Shown in pieces: positions 46,913 to 56,528 of a stretch of 64,000 bases of DNA; position 1 is the first letter of the stretch; every line of letters starts with the position of its first letter. A model generated the notes under the pieces. The model searched no databases. It was not told where the DNA came from and was given only the letters and a program-made list of their open reading frames with translations. The stretch covers positions 248,001-312,000 of the forward strand of contig CAMCXI010000001.1 in assembly GCA_945883335.1 (NCBI GenBank). The letters are read 5' to 3'. This DNA comes from Candidatus Methylopumilus universalis. Lineage in GTDB: Bacteria > Pseudomonadota > Gammaproteobacteria > Burkholderiales > Methylophilaceae. The position numbers and the translations under genes are program-made.

Positions 46913-49621
46913 ATGTTATCCAAGCTATTTAGAAAATTATTTGGTAGTCGTAACGATCGCCTAGTGAAGCAATATTTTGCGCAAGTGTCTGTGATCAATG
47001 CCCTTGAGCCTCAAATGCAGGCGTTGAGCGATGACCAGTTACGCGCTAAAACAGAAGAGTTCAAAGCCCGTTTTCAAGCGGGTGAAACGCTAGATCAGCT
47101 TTTACCTGAAGCATTCGCTGTGGTTCGTGAAGGTGGTCGCCGCGTATTCCAAATGCGCCATTTTGATGTGCAATTAATTGGCGGCATGGTCTTGAATGCT
47201 GGCAAGATTGCCGAAATGCGCACAGGTGAAGGTAAGACACTAGTTGCCACGTTGCCAGCTTATTTGAACGCGCTGACAGGAAAAGGCGTGCATGTTATTA
47301 CAGTGAATGATTACTTAGCCAAGCGTGACGCTGAGTGGATGTCCAGACTTTACAACTTCTTGGGTTTAACAGTTGGCATTAATCTTTCACAAATGTCACA
47401 TGATGCAAAACAACAAGCCTATGCTGCAGACATCACCTACGGCACGAATAATGAATTTGGTTTCGATTATCTTCGCGACAACATGGTTTACACGGCCGAA
47501 GAGCGTGTGCAACGTAGCCTAAGCTATGCCTTGATTGATGAAGTAGATTCGATTTTGATTGATGAAGCGCGTACACCGCTCATTATTTCAGGTCAAGCCG
47601 ATGATGGCGTCAATTTGTATAGCCAGATGAACGGTATTGCTGCGCAATTAGTTCGCCAAACAGAAGAAGAAGGTCAAGGCGATTATTGGGTGGATGAAAA
47701 AGCACAACAAGTCATTATGTCCGAGCAAGGCCATGAAAAAGCTGAACAGCTTCTTGAAGGGTCAGGATTGTTGGCTGAAGGCGCTAGCCTGTACGATGCC
47801 GCAAGTATAAGCTTGGTGCATCATTTATACGCATCTTTACGCGCCCAGTCGCTATTCCATAAAGATCAACATTATGTGGTGCGTGACGGCGAGATTGTGA
47901 TTGTTGACGAATTCACTGGTCGTATGATGACTGGCCGCCGTTGGTCTGATGGATTACATCAAGCTGTGGAAGCCAAAGAAGGTGTGGCGATTCAAAAAGA
48001 AAATCAAACGCTTGCTTCTATCACATTCCAAAACTATTTCCGTATGTATGGAAAACTGTCTGGAATGACAGGGACTGCGGATACGGAAGCTTACGAGTTC
48101 AACCAAATTTATGGTTTAGAAACGGTGGTAATCCCAACACATCGCATCATGCAACGTAAAGACCAAATGGACAAGGTCTATCGGACTGGGCGTGAAAAAT
48201 ATAATGCGGTGATTGAGGATATCAAAGAATGTCAGGGTCGTGGCCAGCCAGTATTGGTAGGTACTACTTCGATTGAAAATTCTGAATTGATTGCTGATTT
48301 GCTGACCAAGGCTAAATTAGAGCATCAAGTGCTGAACGCAAAACAACATGAACGCGAGGCGCATATTATTGTGCAAGCAGGTCGCCCTAGCATGATTACA
48401 ATCGCCACTAATATGGCCGGACGTGGTACTGACATTGTGTTGGGAGGTAATCCAGAGCCTGAAATTGATATGATTCGTGCGGATGAATCGCTTTCAGAGG
48501 CTCAGAAGCAAGCCAAGATTGAGACGATTAAGGCTGAGTGGCAGGTACGTCATGATGCGGTATTAGCTTCAGGCGGTTTGCATATTATCGGTACCGAGCG
48601 ACACGAGTCTCGTCGTGTGGATAATCAGTTGCGTGGCCGCTCTGGCCGACAAGGCGACACAGGTTCTAGCCGTTTTTATCTGTCACTTGAAGACCAATTG
48701 TTGCGTATTTTTGCATCAGACCGCGTTTCGGCGATTATGGAACGTCTCAAAATGCCAGAAGGTGAAGCGATTGAGCATCCATGGGTGACACGTGCGATTG
48801 AAAATGCACAGCGCAAAGTAGAAGGCCGTAACTTCGATATTCGTAAACAGCTTTTGGAATACGACGACGTAGCGAATGACCAGCGTAAGGTGATTTACGA
48901 ACAACGTAATGAGCTCTTGGAAGTGACGGATGTGGGTGAAACGATCGCGGCGATGCGCCATGATGTGATTGATAATATGGTTTCAACTTATGTTCCGCCA
49001 GGTAGCGTGGAAGAGCAGTGGGATGTTGCTTCGCTTGAGAAGGTGTTGCAAGGTGAATTTAATCTTCAACTTCCATTGCAAAAAATGCTGGAAGATAACC
49101 CAGATTTGCATGAAGAAACATTGCGCGACACTATTCAAGGTTCTGCCCAAGAAGCTTACACAGCTAAAGAAGAAATGGCCGGTACGGATACCATACGTCA
49201 ATTTGAGCGTGCGGTCATGTTGCAAAGTTTGGACAATCATTGGCGTGAGCATTTGTCTGCTTTGGATCATTTGCGTCAAGGTATTCATTTGCGCTCATAT
49301 GCACAAAAAAATCCTAAGCAAGAATACAAACGCGAAGCTTTCGAGTTGTTTGCTGCCTTGTTAGATACGGTTAAACACGAAGTGACGCAAGTGACGATGC
49401 AAGTTCAAGTGAAGAGCGCGGCAGATTTGGAAGCTGTTGAAAAGCCAACAGAGCTTGAGAATGTGCAATACCAACATACTGATTACGACGAAGCTTTAGC
49501 TTCGCCAGCAAAAGAAGATGGTGCGCCATTTGAACGCGAAGGCGTTAAGATTGGCCGCAATGACCCTTGTCCTTGTGGCTCAGGACAAAAGTACAAACAA
49601 TGTCACGGAAAATTGAGTTAA
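46913..49621 (+). CDS. secA: Preprotein translocase ATPase SecA
   Basis: The 902-residue motor drives export through SecYEG. It shows [19 protein letters not shown] (Walker A, about 102), DYLRDNM near 180, [19 protein letters not shown] (Walker B, about 205), [13 protein letters not shown] near 385, [14 protein letters not shown] near 503 and [34 protein letters not shown] near 560, here given in parts. The extreme C-terminus has the SecB/zinc motif [14 protein letters not shown]. The ATG at 46913 begins [14 protein letters not shown], the usual SecA start. There is no secM upstream. Confidence 0.97.
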   Translation: MLSKLFRKLFGSRNDRLVKQYFAQVSVINALEPQMQALSDDQLRAKTEEFKARFQAGETLDQLLPEAFAVVREGGRRVFQMRHFDVQLIGGMVLNAGKIAEMRTGEGKTLVATLPAYLNALTGKGVHVITVNDYLAKRDAEWMSRLYNFLGLTVGINLSQMSHDAKQQAYAADITYGTNNEFGFDYLRDNMVYTAEERVQRSLSYALIDEVDSILIDEARTPLIISGQADDGVNLYSQMNGIAAQLVRQTEEEGQGDYWVDEKAQQVIMSEQGHEKAEQLLEGSGLLAEGASLYDAASISLVHHLYASLRAQSLFHKDQHYVVRDGEIVIVDEFTGRMMTGRRWSDGLHQAVEAKEGVAIQKENQTLASITFQNYFRMYGKLSGMTGTADTEAYEFNQIYGLETVVIPTHRIMQRKDQMDKVYRTGREKYNAVIEDIKECQGRGQPVLVGTTSIENSELIADLLTKAKLEHQVLNAKQHEREAHIIVQAGRPSMITIATNMAGRGTDIVLGGNPEPEIDMIRADESLSEAQKQAKIETIKAEWQVRHDAVLASGGLHIIGTERHESRRVDNQLRGRSGRQGDTGSSRFYLSLEDQLLRIFASDRVSAIMERLKMPEGEAIEHPWVTRAIENAQRKVEGRNFDIRKQLLEYDDVANDQRKVIYEQRNELLEVTDVGETIAAMRHDVIDNMVSTYVPPGSVEEQWDVASLEKVLQGEFNLQLPLQKMLEDNPDLHEETLRDTIQGSAQEAYTAKEEMAGTDTIRQFERAVMLQSLDNHWREHLSALDHLRQGIHLRSYAQKNPKQEYKREAFELFAALLDTVKHEVTQVTMQVQVKSAADLEAVEKPTELENVQYQHTDYDEALASPAKEDGAPFEREGVKIGRNDPCPCGSGQKYKQCHGKLS

Positions 49622-49624
49622 TTT

Positions 49625-49810
49625 ATGGGTATTGAAGATATCGTTTCGCCTTGTATTGGCGTGTGTGCAATCAATGATAGCAATGGCTTTTGCCAAGGCT
49701 GTTATCGCACAGTTGAAGAGATTCGTGAATGGTGGAATATGACTGATCAAGAGCGAGAAAAAGTCATGGGGACTTTAGATCAGCGGTTGCTGGATAATAC
49801 AACCTTCTAA
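49625..49810 (+). CDS. DUF1289 family protein
   Basis: The 61-residue protein has the DUF1289 cysteine pattern SPCIGVCAINDSNGFCQGC (four cysteines, residues 9-28), which suggests a metal or iron-sulfur site, followed by RTVEEIREWW and a helical end. Family function is unknown. It starts 3 bp after secA and ends at a strong terminator. Confidence 0.85.
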   Translation: MGIEDIVSPCIGVCAINDSNGFCQGCYRTVEEIREWWNMTDQEREKVMGTLDQRLLDNTTF

Positions 49811-49812
49811 AT

Positions 49813-49841
49813 AAAAAGCGGCTTTAAAAGCCGCTTTTTTT
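49813..49841. terminator. Rho-independent terminator after secA/DUF1289
   Basis: GCGGCT and AGCCGC form a GC-rich core within a longer AAAAAGCGGCTTT / AAAGCCGCTTTTT symmetric hairpin flanked by A and T runs. Confidence 0.9.
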
Positions 49842-49923
49842 ATGCCTATGATGCATGTTTTGTTTCATGCAAGTTTTATCTATCGGTTAAAATCCTACTC
49901 ATTCATGTTTTAGAGTTAAAAAA

Positions 49924-51153
49924 ATGCCAGTTAACTTATCAGCGCCACAAGCCAATTCTCTATTGCCAGTAAAAGGTCTCCAGCTAGGGTTTGCCGAGGC
50001 GAATATCCGCAAGCAAAACCGAAAAGATCTATTGGTGATTAAACTCAGTGAAGGCACGCGTGTTGCGGGCGTTTTTACCAAAAATCAATTTTGTGCGGCG
50101 CCCGTGACTTTGTGTAAAGCGCATCTTGCGAGTGGAAACGATATTCGTGCTTTAGTCGTGAATACGGGTAATGCCAATGCGGGCACTGGTGAGACAGGTA
50201 TGCAGCATGCCAAACAAACTTGCGCGGCATTAGCTGATTTATTAGGTGCGAAATCGGCATCACAAATTTTACCGTTTTCGACAGGCGTTATTTTAGAGCC
50301 CTTGCCTGTAGATCGGGTGATTGCAGGTCTGCCAGCTTGCATCAGCAACTTAAAAGAAGATAACTGGCTCAATGCTGCCGAAGCGATTATGACTACGGAT
50401 ATTGTGGCAAAAGGCTATTCAAAAAAGATTTCTTTAGGTGGAAAAACCATCACCATCACAGGCATTTCTAAAGGCTCCGGCATGATTCACCCCAATATGG
50501 CGACCATGTTGGGTTATATCGCTACCGATGCGGCCATCAGCCAGCAAGCGTTAGAGCAGTTGATTGATTACGCGGTTAATCGCTCATTTAATTGCATTAC
50601 TGTGGATGGCGATACTTCAACAAATGACTCCTTGATTTTGATGGCGACAGGGCAATCTGGTATTGATGAAATTCAAGCCGACACAGCCGATTTTCTAGCG
50701 CTTCGCGATGCCATGACGGAAGTTGCGACCCTTTTAGCGCAAGCGATTGTGCGTGATGGAGAAGGCGCTACTAAATTTATGACGGTGCAAGTGGAGGAGG
50801 GTCGTGATGTCGAGGAGTGTCGCAAAGTGGCTTATGCCATTTCGCATTCTCCGCTGATTAAAACGGCTTTCTTCGCATCAGACCCTAATTTAGGCCGTAT
50901 CTTAGCGGCAATTGGTTACGCTGGCGTTGAGAACTTGGATGTGAATGCCATGCAGCTTTATTTGGGCGACGTGCTAGTGGCTGAAAACGGCGGTCGAGCA
51001 CAAGCTTATCAAGAAGAACAGGGGGTTGCCGTAATGAAAGAACCAGAGATTTTAGTGCGCGTCGTGCTTAATCATGGTGAAGCCAGTGCAACCGTTTGGA
51101 CTTGCGACTTCTCATACGATTACGTGAAGATTAACGCGGATTATCGCTCTTAA
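49924..51153 (+). CDS. argJ: Ornithine acetyltransferase (bifunctional glutamate N-acetyltransferase)
   Basis: ArgJ (409 residues) transfers the acetyl group from N-acetylornithine to glutamate, recycling it in arginine synthesis; some members also acetylate glutamate from acetyl-CoA. The autocleavage site is visible in [16 protein letters not shown], with the nucleophilic Thr after Ala near residue 192. Other blocks are [13 protein letters not shown] near 80 and [13 protein letters not shown] near 238. With the HTH-ArgA gene there may be two sources of N-acetylglutamate. It ends in a one-base TAATG overlap with the next gene. Confidence 0.95.
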   Translation: MPVNLSAPQANSLLPVKGLQLGFAEANIRKQNRKDLLVIKLSEGTRVAGVFTKNQFCAAPVTLCKAHLASGNDIRALVVNTGNANAGTGETGMQHAKQTCAALADLLGAKSASQILPFSTGVILEPLPVDRVIAGLPACISNLKEDNWLNAAEAIMTTDIVAKGYSKKISLGGKTITITGISKGSGMIHPNMATMLGYIATDAAISQQALEQLIDYAVNRSFNCITVDGDTSTNDSLILMATGQSGIDEIQADTADFLALRDAMTEVATLLAQAIVRDGEGATKFMTVQVEEGRDVEECRKVAYAISHSPLIKTAFFASDPNLGRILAAIGYAGVENLDVNAMQLYLGDVLVAENGGRAQAYQEEQGVAVMKEPEILVRVVLNHGEASATVWTCDFSYDYVKINADYRS

Positions 51154-52034
51154 TGATGGCGAATCTTGAAAGCCTCATTAATCGTGCCGAGTCTCTTTTA
51201 GAAAGGCTCGCTGAATATCTTCCAGCTATTCAACAAGAGGTTAATTGGAATGCTCTAGCTTGGCGTTGGCAAGTCATGAATGGTCGAGGTTATCTGCAAG
51301 CCGTTCAACACCCTCACCAAATAAAACTTGAAGCCATTTGTAATGTTGATGCCCAAAAAGCTGAAGTCGTGCGTAACACCGCGCAATTTGTGGGTGGCTT
51401 TCCTGCGAACAATGTTTTACTGACTGGCGCGCGTGGCACTGGAAAATCAACCTTAGTGAAAGCTTTGCTGAGTGAGTTTTCTGAAAATGGATTGCGTATT
51501 GTCGAGGTTGATAAACAGGACTTGGTTGCTTTGCCAGAGATTGTCAGTTTGCTTAGGGTTAGGTCAGAGCGGTTTATTATATTCTGTGATGATCTCTCTT
51601 TTGAGGCGACAGATCCGGGATATAAAGGGCTTAAAGTCGTACTGGATGGCTCAATTGCAACTACATCAGACAATGTCGTGGTTTATGCTACTTCAAACCG
51701 TCGACATCTCATGCCTGAATACATGGCAGAAAATTTAGAAACTCAATATGTCGGTGATGAAATTCGTCCAGGTGAAAGCTCAGAAGAGAAGGTCTCACTT
51801 TCAGAGCGCTTTGGTTTGTGGCTTTCCTTTTATGCGTTTGACCAAGAGGAGTATTTATCGGTCGCGGCTTATTGGCTAGCCCAATATGGCATTGCTGAAA
51901 TGAATGACGAAGTGAGACGTGCCGCCTTGACCTTCTCGTTGACGCGTGGCGCACGCAGTGGTCGTGTTGCTTATCAATTTGCGCGTGACTACGCTGGTCG
52001 TCAGGCTTTGGCTAATCAAAAGTCAGCATCTTGA
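51153..52034 (+). CDS. DUF815 AAA-type ATPase
   Basis: The 293-residue protein has the P-loop GARGTGKSTLVKALL (about residue 91), a Walker B-like FIIFCDDLSFE near 140 and the DUF815 block LVALPEIVSLLR and ATSNRRHLMPE near 171. DUF815 proteins are AAA ATPases of unknown role. It overlaps argJ by one base and the next gene by 4 bp, suggesting coupled expression. Confidence 0.85.
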   Translation: MMANLESLINRAESLLERLAEYLPAIQQEVNWNALAWRWQVMNGRGYLQAVQHPHQIKLEAICNVDAQKAEVVRNTAQFVGGFPANNVLLTGARGTGKSTLVKALLSEFSENGLRIVEVDKQDLVALPEIVSLLRVRSERFIIFCDDLSFEATDPGYKGLKVVLDGSIATTSDNVVVYATSNRRHLMPEYMAENLETQYVGDEIRPGESSEEKVSLSERFGLWLSFYAFDQEEYLSVAAYWLAQYGIAEMNDEVRRAALTFSLTRGARSGRVAYQFARDYAGRQALANQKSAS

Positions 52035-52972
52035 ACACTCATAAAGTAGTTCACGCAGCAGTCGCAGTTTTGATGCGCGAAGATGGCATGGTCTTGTTGG
52101 GCAATCGTCCAGCAGGAAAAGCGTGGTCTGGTTGGTGGGAGTTCCCAGGTGGGAAGATTGAAGACGGCGAAACGCCATTTGAAGCATTACAACGTGAGCT
52201 AGATGAAGAGCTTGGGGTGCAAGCTACTGAAGCCTATCCTTGGCTAGTTCGTACTTTTGATTATCCAGAAAAAACCGTCAAGCTCAACTTCTTTATCGTG
52301 AAGTCATGGCAAGGCGAGCCTGTTGGACGTGAAGCTCAGCAACTTAGTTGGCAAAACCCTTCAGGCTTAACAGTTGAGCCGATGTTACCTGCAAATACGC
52401 CGATACTCAGTGCTTTAAGTTTGCCACCTATTTACGCGATTACTAATATGCTGGAGATAGGTGAAGCTCCTTTTTTTAAGGCTTTAGCACTTCAATTAGA
52501 AAAAGGATTGAAGTTGATACAAGTGCGTGAAAAGCAACTCAGTAGCGATGCCTTAATCGCATTTGCCGATAAAGTAATTGCGCTTGCACGTCCATATGGC
52601 GCTAGAGTGTTGATGAACGCAGATTTGGATGATGTGATGAAAGCAGGCGCGGAGGGTATTCATTTGAATAGTCATGCACTCATGGATTTGAGCGAAAAGC
52701 CTTACGGTTTGTTGGTCGCTGCGTCTTGTCACAATGCTCAAGAAATGGCAAAAGCAGTCCAATTGAATTTAGATTTTGTGATGCTCTCTCCAGTATTACC
52801 AACACTTAGTCATCCTGAAGTTCAAGGCATGGGCTGGGAAGTTTTTGCGAAGATGAAGCAAGATTATTCATTACCTGTTTATGCGCTTGGCGGCATGCAA
52901 TATTCAGCGCTTAAGAATGCTTGGCAAGCAGGTGGCCATGGTATCGCGATGCAGAGAGCGGTTTGGGAATAA
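52031..52972 (+). CDS. Nudix hydrolase fused to a thiamine-phosphate-synthase-like domain
   Basis: The 313-residue protein has an N-terminal MutT-like Nudix domain (GGKIEDGETPFEALQRELDEELG, residues ~39-61, the GX5EX7REUXEEXGU box) and, after a linker at ~130, a TIM-barrel ThiE-like part: LIQVREKQLSSDAL near 157, VLMNADLDDVMKAGAEGIHLN near 193, and FVMLSPVLPTLSHPEVQGMGW near 255. The Nudix part probably cleans oxidised or damaged nucleotides. The ThiE part lacks an obvious companion thi gene here. The start is TTG, in TTGA overlap with the DUF815 gene. Confidence 0.85.
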   Translation: MNTHKVVHAAVAVLMREDGMVLLGNRPAGKAWSGWWEFPGGKIEDGETPFEALQRELDEELGVQATEAYPWLVRTFDYPEKTVKLNFFIVKSWQGEPVGREAQQLSWQNPSGLTVEPMLPANTPILSALSLPPIYAITNMLEIGEAPFFKALALQLEKGLKLIQVREKQLSSDALIAFADKVIALARPYGARVLMNADLDDVMKAGAEGIHLNSHALMDLSEKPYGLLVAASCHNAQEMAKAVQLNLDFVMLSPVLPTLSHPEVQGMGWEVFAKMKQDYSLPVYALGGMQYSALKNAWQAGGHGIAMQRAVWE

Positions 52973-53413
52973 ATGAACAAGTTTTTGTTAACGTTAATTT
53001 TGATGATTGTGCTTGGTATTGTGGCTAAGTTTTATTTTGCTAAGCCAAATTTAACGCCCATTAAGGTTTTGTCTTGTGCTGATATTACTCAATCCTGTGG
53101 CAACGAGTTGTTTACGGTTAAGTTTGCTGAAGCACCTCAAGTGATGAAGCCGCTGCATTTAAATTTACATATAAATCGCGCTGAAGCCGTTAAAAATATT
53201 CATGTTGCTTTTGCGATGCAAAATATGGAAATGGGCTTAAATCGTTATCGATTAATCCAAGCGAATCAATCTGGCGCTTGGCAAGCGGAGGTGACTTTGC
53301 CTATTTGTGTGCAGGGGCGAAGTGATTGGAGTATGTTGCTTGAGATTGAGGCCGGCGAAAAGATCGAACGCTTTCAATTGCCATTTTCAGCCAAGAATAG
53401 TCGCGCCAGTTAA
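52973..53413 (+). CDS. Membrane-anchored protein of unknown function, beta-rich (YtkA/FixH-like)
   Basis: The 146-residue protein has one N-terminal hydrophobic segment (LLTLILMIVLGIVAKFYF, residues 4-21) and an exported, beta-rich remainder with two Cys in the first third (CADITQSCG, residues ~36-44). Mid-protein text AMQNMEMGLNRYRL and LPICVQGRSDWSMLLEIE resembles YtkA/FixH-like domains, a tentative call. It starts one base after the Nudix-ThiE stop and is convergent with the copper chaperone gene, so a role in metal or membrane-complex maturation is possible but unproven. Confidence 0.55.
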   Translation: MNKFLLTLILMIVLGIVAKFYFAKPNLTPIKVLSCADITQSCGNELFTVKFAEAPQVMKPLHLNLHINRAEAVKNIHVAFAMQNMEMGLNRYRLIQANQSGAWQAEVTLPICVQGRSDWSMLLEIEAGEKIERFQLPFSAKNSRAS

Positions 53414-53418
53414 CTCGC

Positions 53419-53865
53419 TTATGGCTGTTCAGTGAGGATAGGGCTGCTGATGGTTACCAGAGTTTCTTTGCCTGCTTCATTTTTGAAATGTAAGCTAAAT
53501 GAAACGGTTTCGCCAGCTTTTAGCGGATTCTTCAAATCAAATAACATCAAATGAAATCCACCTGGTGCTAGCTTGTTAGGTGTTTTAGCTTTTAAATCTA
53601 ATTGTTCAAGCATGCGCATTTTCATAATGCCATTTTCCATGCTCATGCTGTGAATTTCTATGCTATCGGAAGCTGAACTTTCCACTTTGACTAAGCTTGT
53701 ATCTGATGCGCTGGTGATGGTCATGTAAGCGGCGCCTACGTCTTGGCCTTCAGCTGTTGCACGGACCCAATTGTCAGTGATGTTAATTTCGGGCGCTTGT
53801 TTGCTGCAAGCTAGCAGCATTGAAACTAACATTGTTAACACAAAATATAACTTCTTGTTTAGCAT
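53419..53865 (-). CDS. Periplasmic copper chaperone PCu(A)C
   Basis: This 148-residue lipoprotein-like precursor has lipobox LLAC (Cys about 19) and the cupredoxin-like PCu(A)C fold. The copper motif H-x(n)-M-x(n)-H-x-M is visible as IHSMSM and MKMRML, then FHLMLFDLKNPLKAGE. PCu(A)C delivers Cu(I) to the CuA centre of cytochrome oxidase, often with Sco proteins. It is convergent with the FixH-like gene; only 5 bp separate the stops. It is followed, on the same strand upstream, by yacG. Confidence 0.87.
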   Translation of the reverse strand: MLNKKLYFVLTMLVSMLLACSKQAPEINITDNWVRATAEGQDVGAAYMTITSASDTSLVKVESSASDSIEIHSMSMENGIMKMRMLEQLDLKAKTPNKLAPGGFHLMLFDLKNPLKAGETVSFSLHFKNEAGKETLVTISSPILTEQP

Positions 53866-53866
53866 G

Positions 53867-54064
53867 TTAATTAAGATCTTCTGTATCTAAATCATCAGCA
53901 GTGATAGGTGTTTCAATGCGATAGCCTTCACTTGCCCAAACGCCTAGGTCAACCATCTTGCAGCGTTCAGAGCAAAAAGGTCTAAAAGCATTGCTAGGAC
54001 TAAATTCAGAAAGTTTGCCACATTCTGGGCATGGGACGAGTCGTTTTTTTTCGGTAGATTGCAT
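53867..54064 (-). CDS. yacG: DNA gyrase inhibitor YacG
   Basis: The 65-residue zinc protein has CPECG near residue 13 and FRPFCSERCKMVDLGVWASEGYRI, the paired Cys (CxxC and CxxxC) and the DLGxWxxExY motif of YacG, which binds GyrB and blocks DNA binding. It belongs to the common zapD-coaE-pilD group. It starts 23 bp after the zapD stop. Confidence 0.93.
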   Translation of the reverse strand: MQSTEKKRLVPCPECGKLSEFSPSNAFRPFCSERCKMVDLGVWASEGYRIETPITADDLDTEDLN

Positions 54065-54087
54065 TGGTAACTAAATTTAAAAGGAAT

Positions 54088-54846
54088 TTAAAGATTGCCG
54101 AGTGTTAGTGAGAATGGAATATCATCTTCACAGGGATGGGGCTTTTCAGTGCGACTCATGGAAATGAACCGCAGATTAATTGCATATTTGTTAGCGCTAA
54201 TTTCAGGGTAGCAATTTAGGCTGTCGTCGACTTTAACTTGCAACATTTGTGCTGGTTTTGCACTGCCAAGCATTTGTTGATAAGCGCCATGGGCCGCAAT
54301 ATTCTTAACGCCTTGGCCGCTTCCTCTGACGATGTTTAAAATAATCGCTAGTGCGTCATAGATTGGCGTTACATGGCCTAACCATTTTTCTAAATCTTGT
54401 TTTCTATCTTCAGCAGGGCTTTCTAACCAATAATGGTAAGAGGGTAAATCAAACTCGCACAACCCGCCAGGAATCACAGCACGTTGTTTAATTGACATTA
54501 ACCATTCATTTTCTTTGAGTGGCTGGCCTATTCTTGAACTAATCGTTCTAAGTCTCGCTGAGGTGCCAATGATTTTGTCTAAAATAGGCTGAAGTACTTC
54601 TGATGCAATATTGGGGTTGCCAACCAAGCTAGCCATGATGACTTTTTGGCGATCCAACTCTTGCAAAAGGTCAATTTTTAAATCTGTGCGATCAAGAATG
54701 TCTAGTATCTGGAAAAAAGACACAATTGCGTTGTGGTGATGGCTTGGGTGTTCAGAGGCAATATTAAGCAAAACCTTAGAGAATAAATCCTCTAGGCGAA
54801 GCAGAGTTCTGATTCTTTCGTTAAAAGGGAATTCGTAAATCGCCAC
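54088..54846 (-). CDS. zapD: Cell division factor ZapD
   Basis: The 252-residue protein begins IYEFPFNERIRTLLRLEDLF, the family hallmark of ZapD, which crosslinks FtsZ filaments. IEEE-like LLQELDRQKVIMASLVGNPNI near residue 60, a helical middle and SCNPEISANKYAIN-like CYPEISANKYAINLRF near 220 agree with it. Its neighbours coaE and pilD are the standard context. It acts on the FtsZ made 27 kb upstream. Confidence 0.93.
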   Translation of the reverse strand: MAIYEFPFNERIRTLLRLEDLFSKVLLNIASEHPSHHHNAIVSFFQILDILDRTDLKIDLLQELDRQKVIMASLVGNPNIASEVLQPILDKIIGTSARLRTISSRIGQPLKENEWLMSIKQRAVIPGGLCEFDLPSYHYWLESPAEDRKQDLEKWLGHVTPIYDALAIILNIVRGSGQGVKNIAAHGAYQQMLGSAKPAQMLQVKVDDSLNCYPEISANKYAINLRFISMSRTEKPHPCEDDIPFSLTLGNL

Positions 54847-54891
54847 TTTATTTTCGCTTAAATAGTTTATTAAACACTTAGATACAACAGA

Positions 54892-55509
54892 TTATGGGTT
54901 TGAATTGTCAATTGTGCAAGTATTGATGTATTTCTCATGGAGTTGCTTGATTTTTTGTCTAAGTTCTTCAATTGAGCCATCATTTAAAATGAGGTCATCC
55001 GCGAGTGAGTTTCTCTTTGTGCGTGACATTTGTACATCTATAATTTTCTGTATGTCGGCTTCTAAAAGCTCATCTCGCTTACTTGCTCTGGTGATTTGCA
55101 TCTCAAGGGGGCTGTCAATCACAAGGCTTCGACTGATGATTTCTAAGTAACGGTCACTTTCAAATAAAAGCGGGATAGCTAAAATTTGGTAAGGAGCCGA
55201 AGCGTTTTTTTTAAGCGCTTCTAAAGCCTTGTTGAAAATGGCAGGGTGGAGAATGTCTTCTAATGACTTTCTCGCTTCACTATTTGCAAACACTTTTTTG
55301 CGTAAAGCAGTTCTATTGAGATCGCCATCGTCATTCAAAATATCTTGCCCAAACGCTTGAGCAATTTCTTTTAAGGTGACTTGTCCTCTTGCAGTTAACT
55401 CATGGCTGATGATATCAACGTCAACAATCGGCACGCCTAGCTCAGTGAATAGCTTGGTTGTCTCGGTTTTTCCGCTGCCAATGCCGCCTGTCATACCGAT
55501 GATATACAT
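54892..55509 (-). CDS. coaE: Dephospho-CoA kinase
   Basis: CoaE (205 residues) performs the last step of CoA synthesis. It has the P-loop GMTGGIGSGKTETTKLF near residue 5, VPIVDVDIISHEL near 28, HPAIFNKALEAL near 85, AIPLLFESDRYLE near 107 and RSLVIDSPLEMQITRASKRD near 124, which are the kinase lid and CoA-binding blocks. It starts 3 bp after the pilD stop, so the two are translated together. Confidence 0.96.
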   Translation of the reverse strand: MYIIGMTGGIGSGKTETTKLFTELGVPIVDVDIISHELTARGQVTLKEIAQAFGQDILNDDGDLNRTALRKKVFANSEARKSLEDILHPAIFNKALEALKKNASAPYQILAIPLLFESDRYLEIISRSLVIDSPLEMQITRASKRDELLEADIQKIIDVQMSRTKRNSLADDLILNDGSIEELRQKIKQLHEKYINTCTIDNSNP

Positions 55510-55512
55510 TGC

Positions 55513-56376
55513 TTATCCAACCAAATATAAATGTGAAAGTTGATGGCCCCAAAACAAAGCTGCAATGCCACCCAGGGCAAGGTAAGGACCAAAGGGAATG
55601 GCAGTATTTCTGCCCTTCTTTGCAAAAGCCATTAAACCAATGCCGATGATTGATCCTGCAATAGACGATAAGAGAATAACTACAGGTAGCATCGTCCAGC
55701 CAAACCAAGCGCCTATTGCCGCTAGCATTTTAAAGTCACCATAACCCATCCCATCTTTGCCTGTGATGAGTTTAAATAACCAATAAAGACTCCATAAAAC
55801 TAAATAGCCTGCTGCCGCACCGACAATGGCTGATTGAATGTTTGTGAAGCCGCCATTGAGGTTAAAAAGCAGACCTAGCCACAGCAATGGCAGGGTAATG
55901 TCATCTGGTAAAAGCTGTGTATCCAAATCTATAAAAGTGAGCGTTAATAGTGCAAGAACAAATGTTGATGCGGCCAGCGTGTTTAAAGAAAAGCCGAATT
56001 TATAAGCTGCAAGGCCGACCAATAAGGCACTCATGCTTTCAACTGCAGGATAACGCCAGCTAATTGAGGCTTTGCATTCTTTGCATCTGCCACCAAGCAT
56101 CAGAAAGCTAATGATAGGTATGTTATGCCATGCCGCTATTGCTTTTTGGCAATGTGGGCAAGCTGACCTTGGGGTAATTAAATTATATTTTGTCTTTTTT
56201 TCGGTGTTGCCAGTGCTGGTGAGCGATGCGCATTGTTCACGCCAATCCATTTCCATCATGATGGGTAGTCTATGGATCACCACATTTAAAAAGCTTCCAA
56301 CCAAAAGACCCAGAAGGCTGGCGACAATAATGTAGATAGTTGAATTTTGTTGTATGAGCGCAATCAATTCAGACAT
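55513..56376 (-). CDS. pilD: Type IV prepilin peptidase / N-methyltransferase
   Basis: The 287-residue membrane enzyme cleaves and N-methylates type IV prepilins and type II secretion pseudopilins. It shows GSFLNVVIHRLP near residue 27, four zinc-type cysteines as CPHC and CKEC near 73 and 99, and the two catalytic aspartates in FIDLDTQLLPDDI (about 147) and GMGYGDFKML (about 208). About eight hydrophobic segments are visible. The pilB and pilC genes that often sit upstream are absent here. Confidence 0.95.
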   Translation of the reverse strand: MSELIALIQQNSTIYIIVASLLGLLVGSFLNVVIHRLPIMMEMDWREQCASLTSTGNTEKKTKYNLITPRSACPHCQKAIAAWHNIPIISFLMLGGRCKECKASISWRYPAVESMSALLVGLAAYKFGFSLNTLAASTFVLALLTLTFIDLDTQLLPDDITLPLLWLGLLFNLNGGFTNIQSAIVGAAAGYLVLWSLYWLFKLITGKDGMGYGDFKMLAAIGAWFGWTMLPVVILLSSIAGSIIGIGLMAFAKKGRNTAIPFGPYLALGGIAALFWGHQLSHLYLVG

Positions 56377-56528
56377 GTAATTTTCTTTTTCTTACTTGAT
56401 GGTGTTAATGAACAGCATATTCGCATTGAACATTGCTCAGGGCAACTTTATAAATAATTCGCGCTATTGAAATGCAAAAAAGAGTCGCCAATATATAATG
56501 TATAAAACCGCTATTAGGAAAAGATTGT

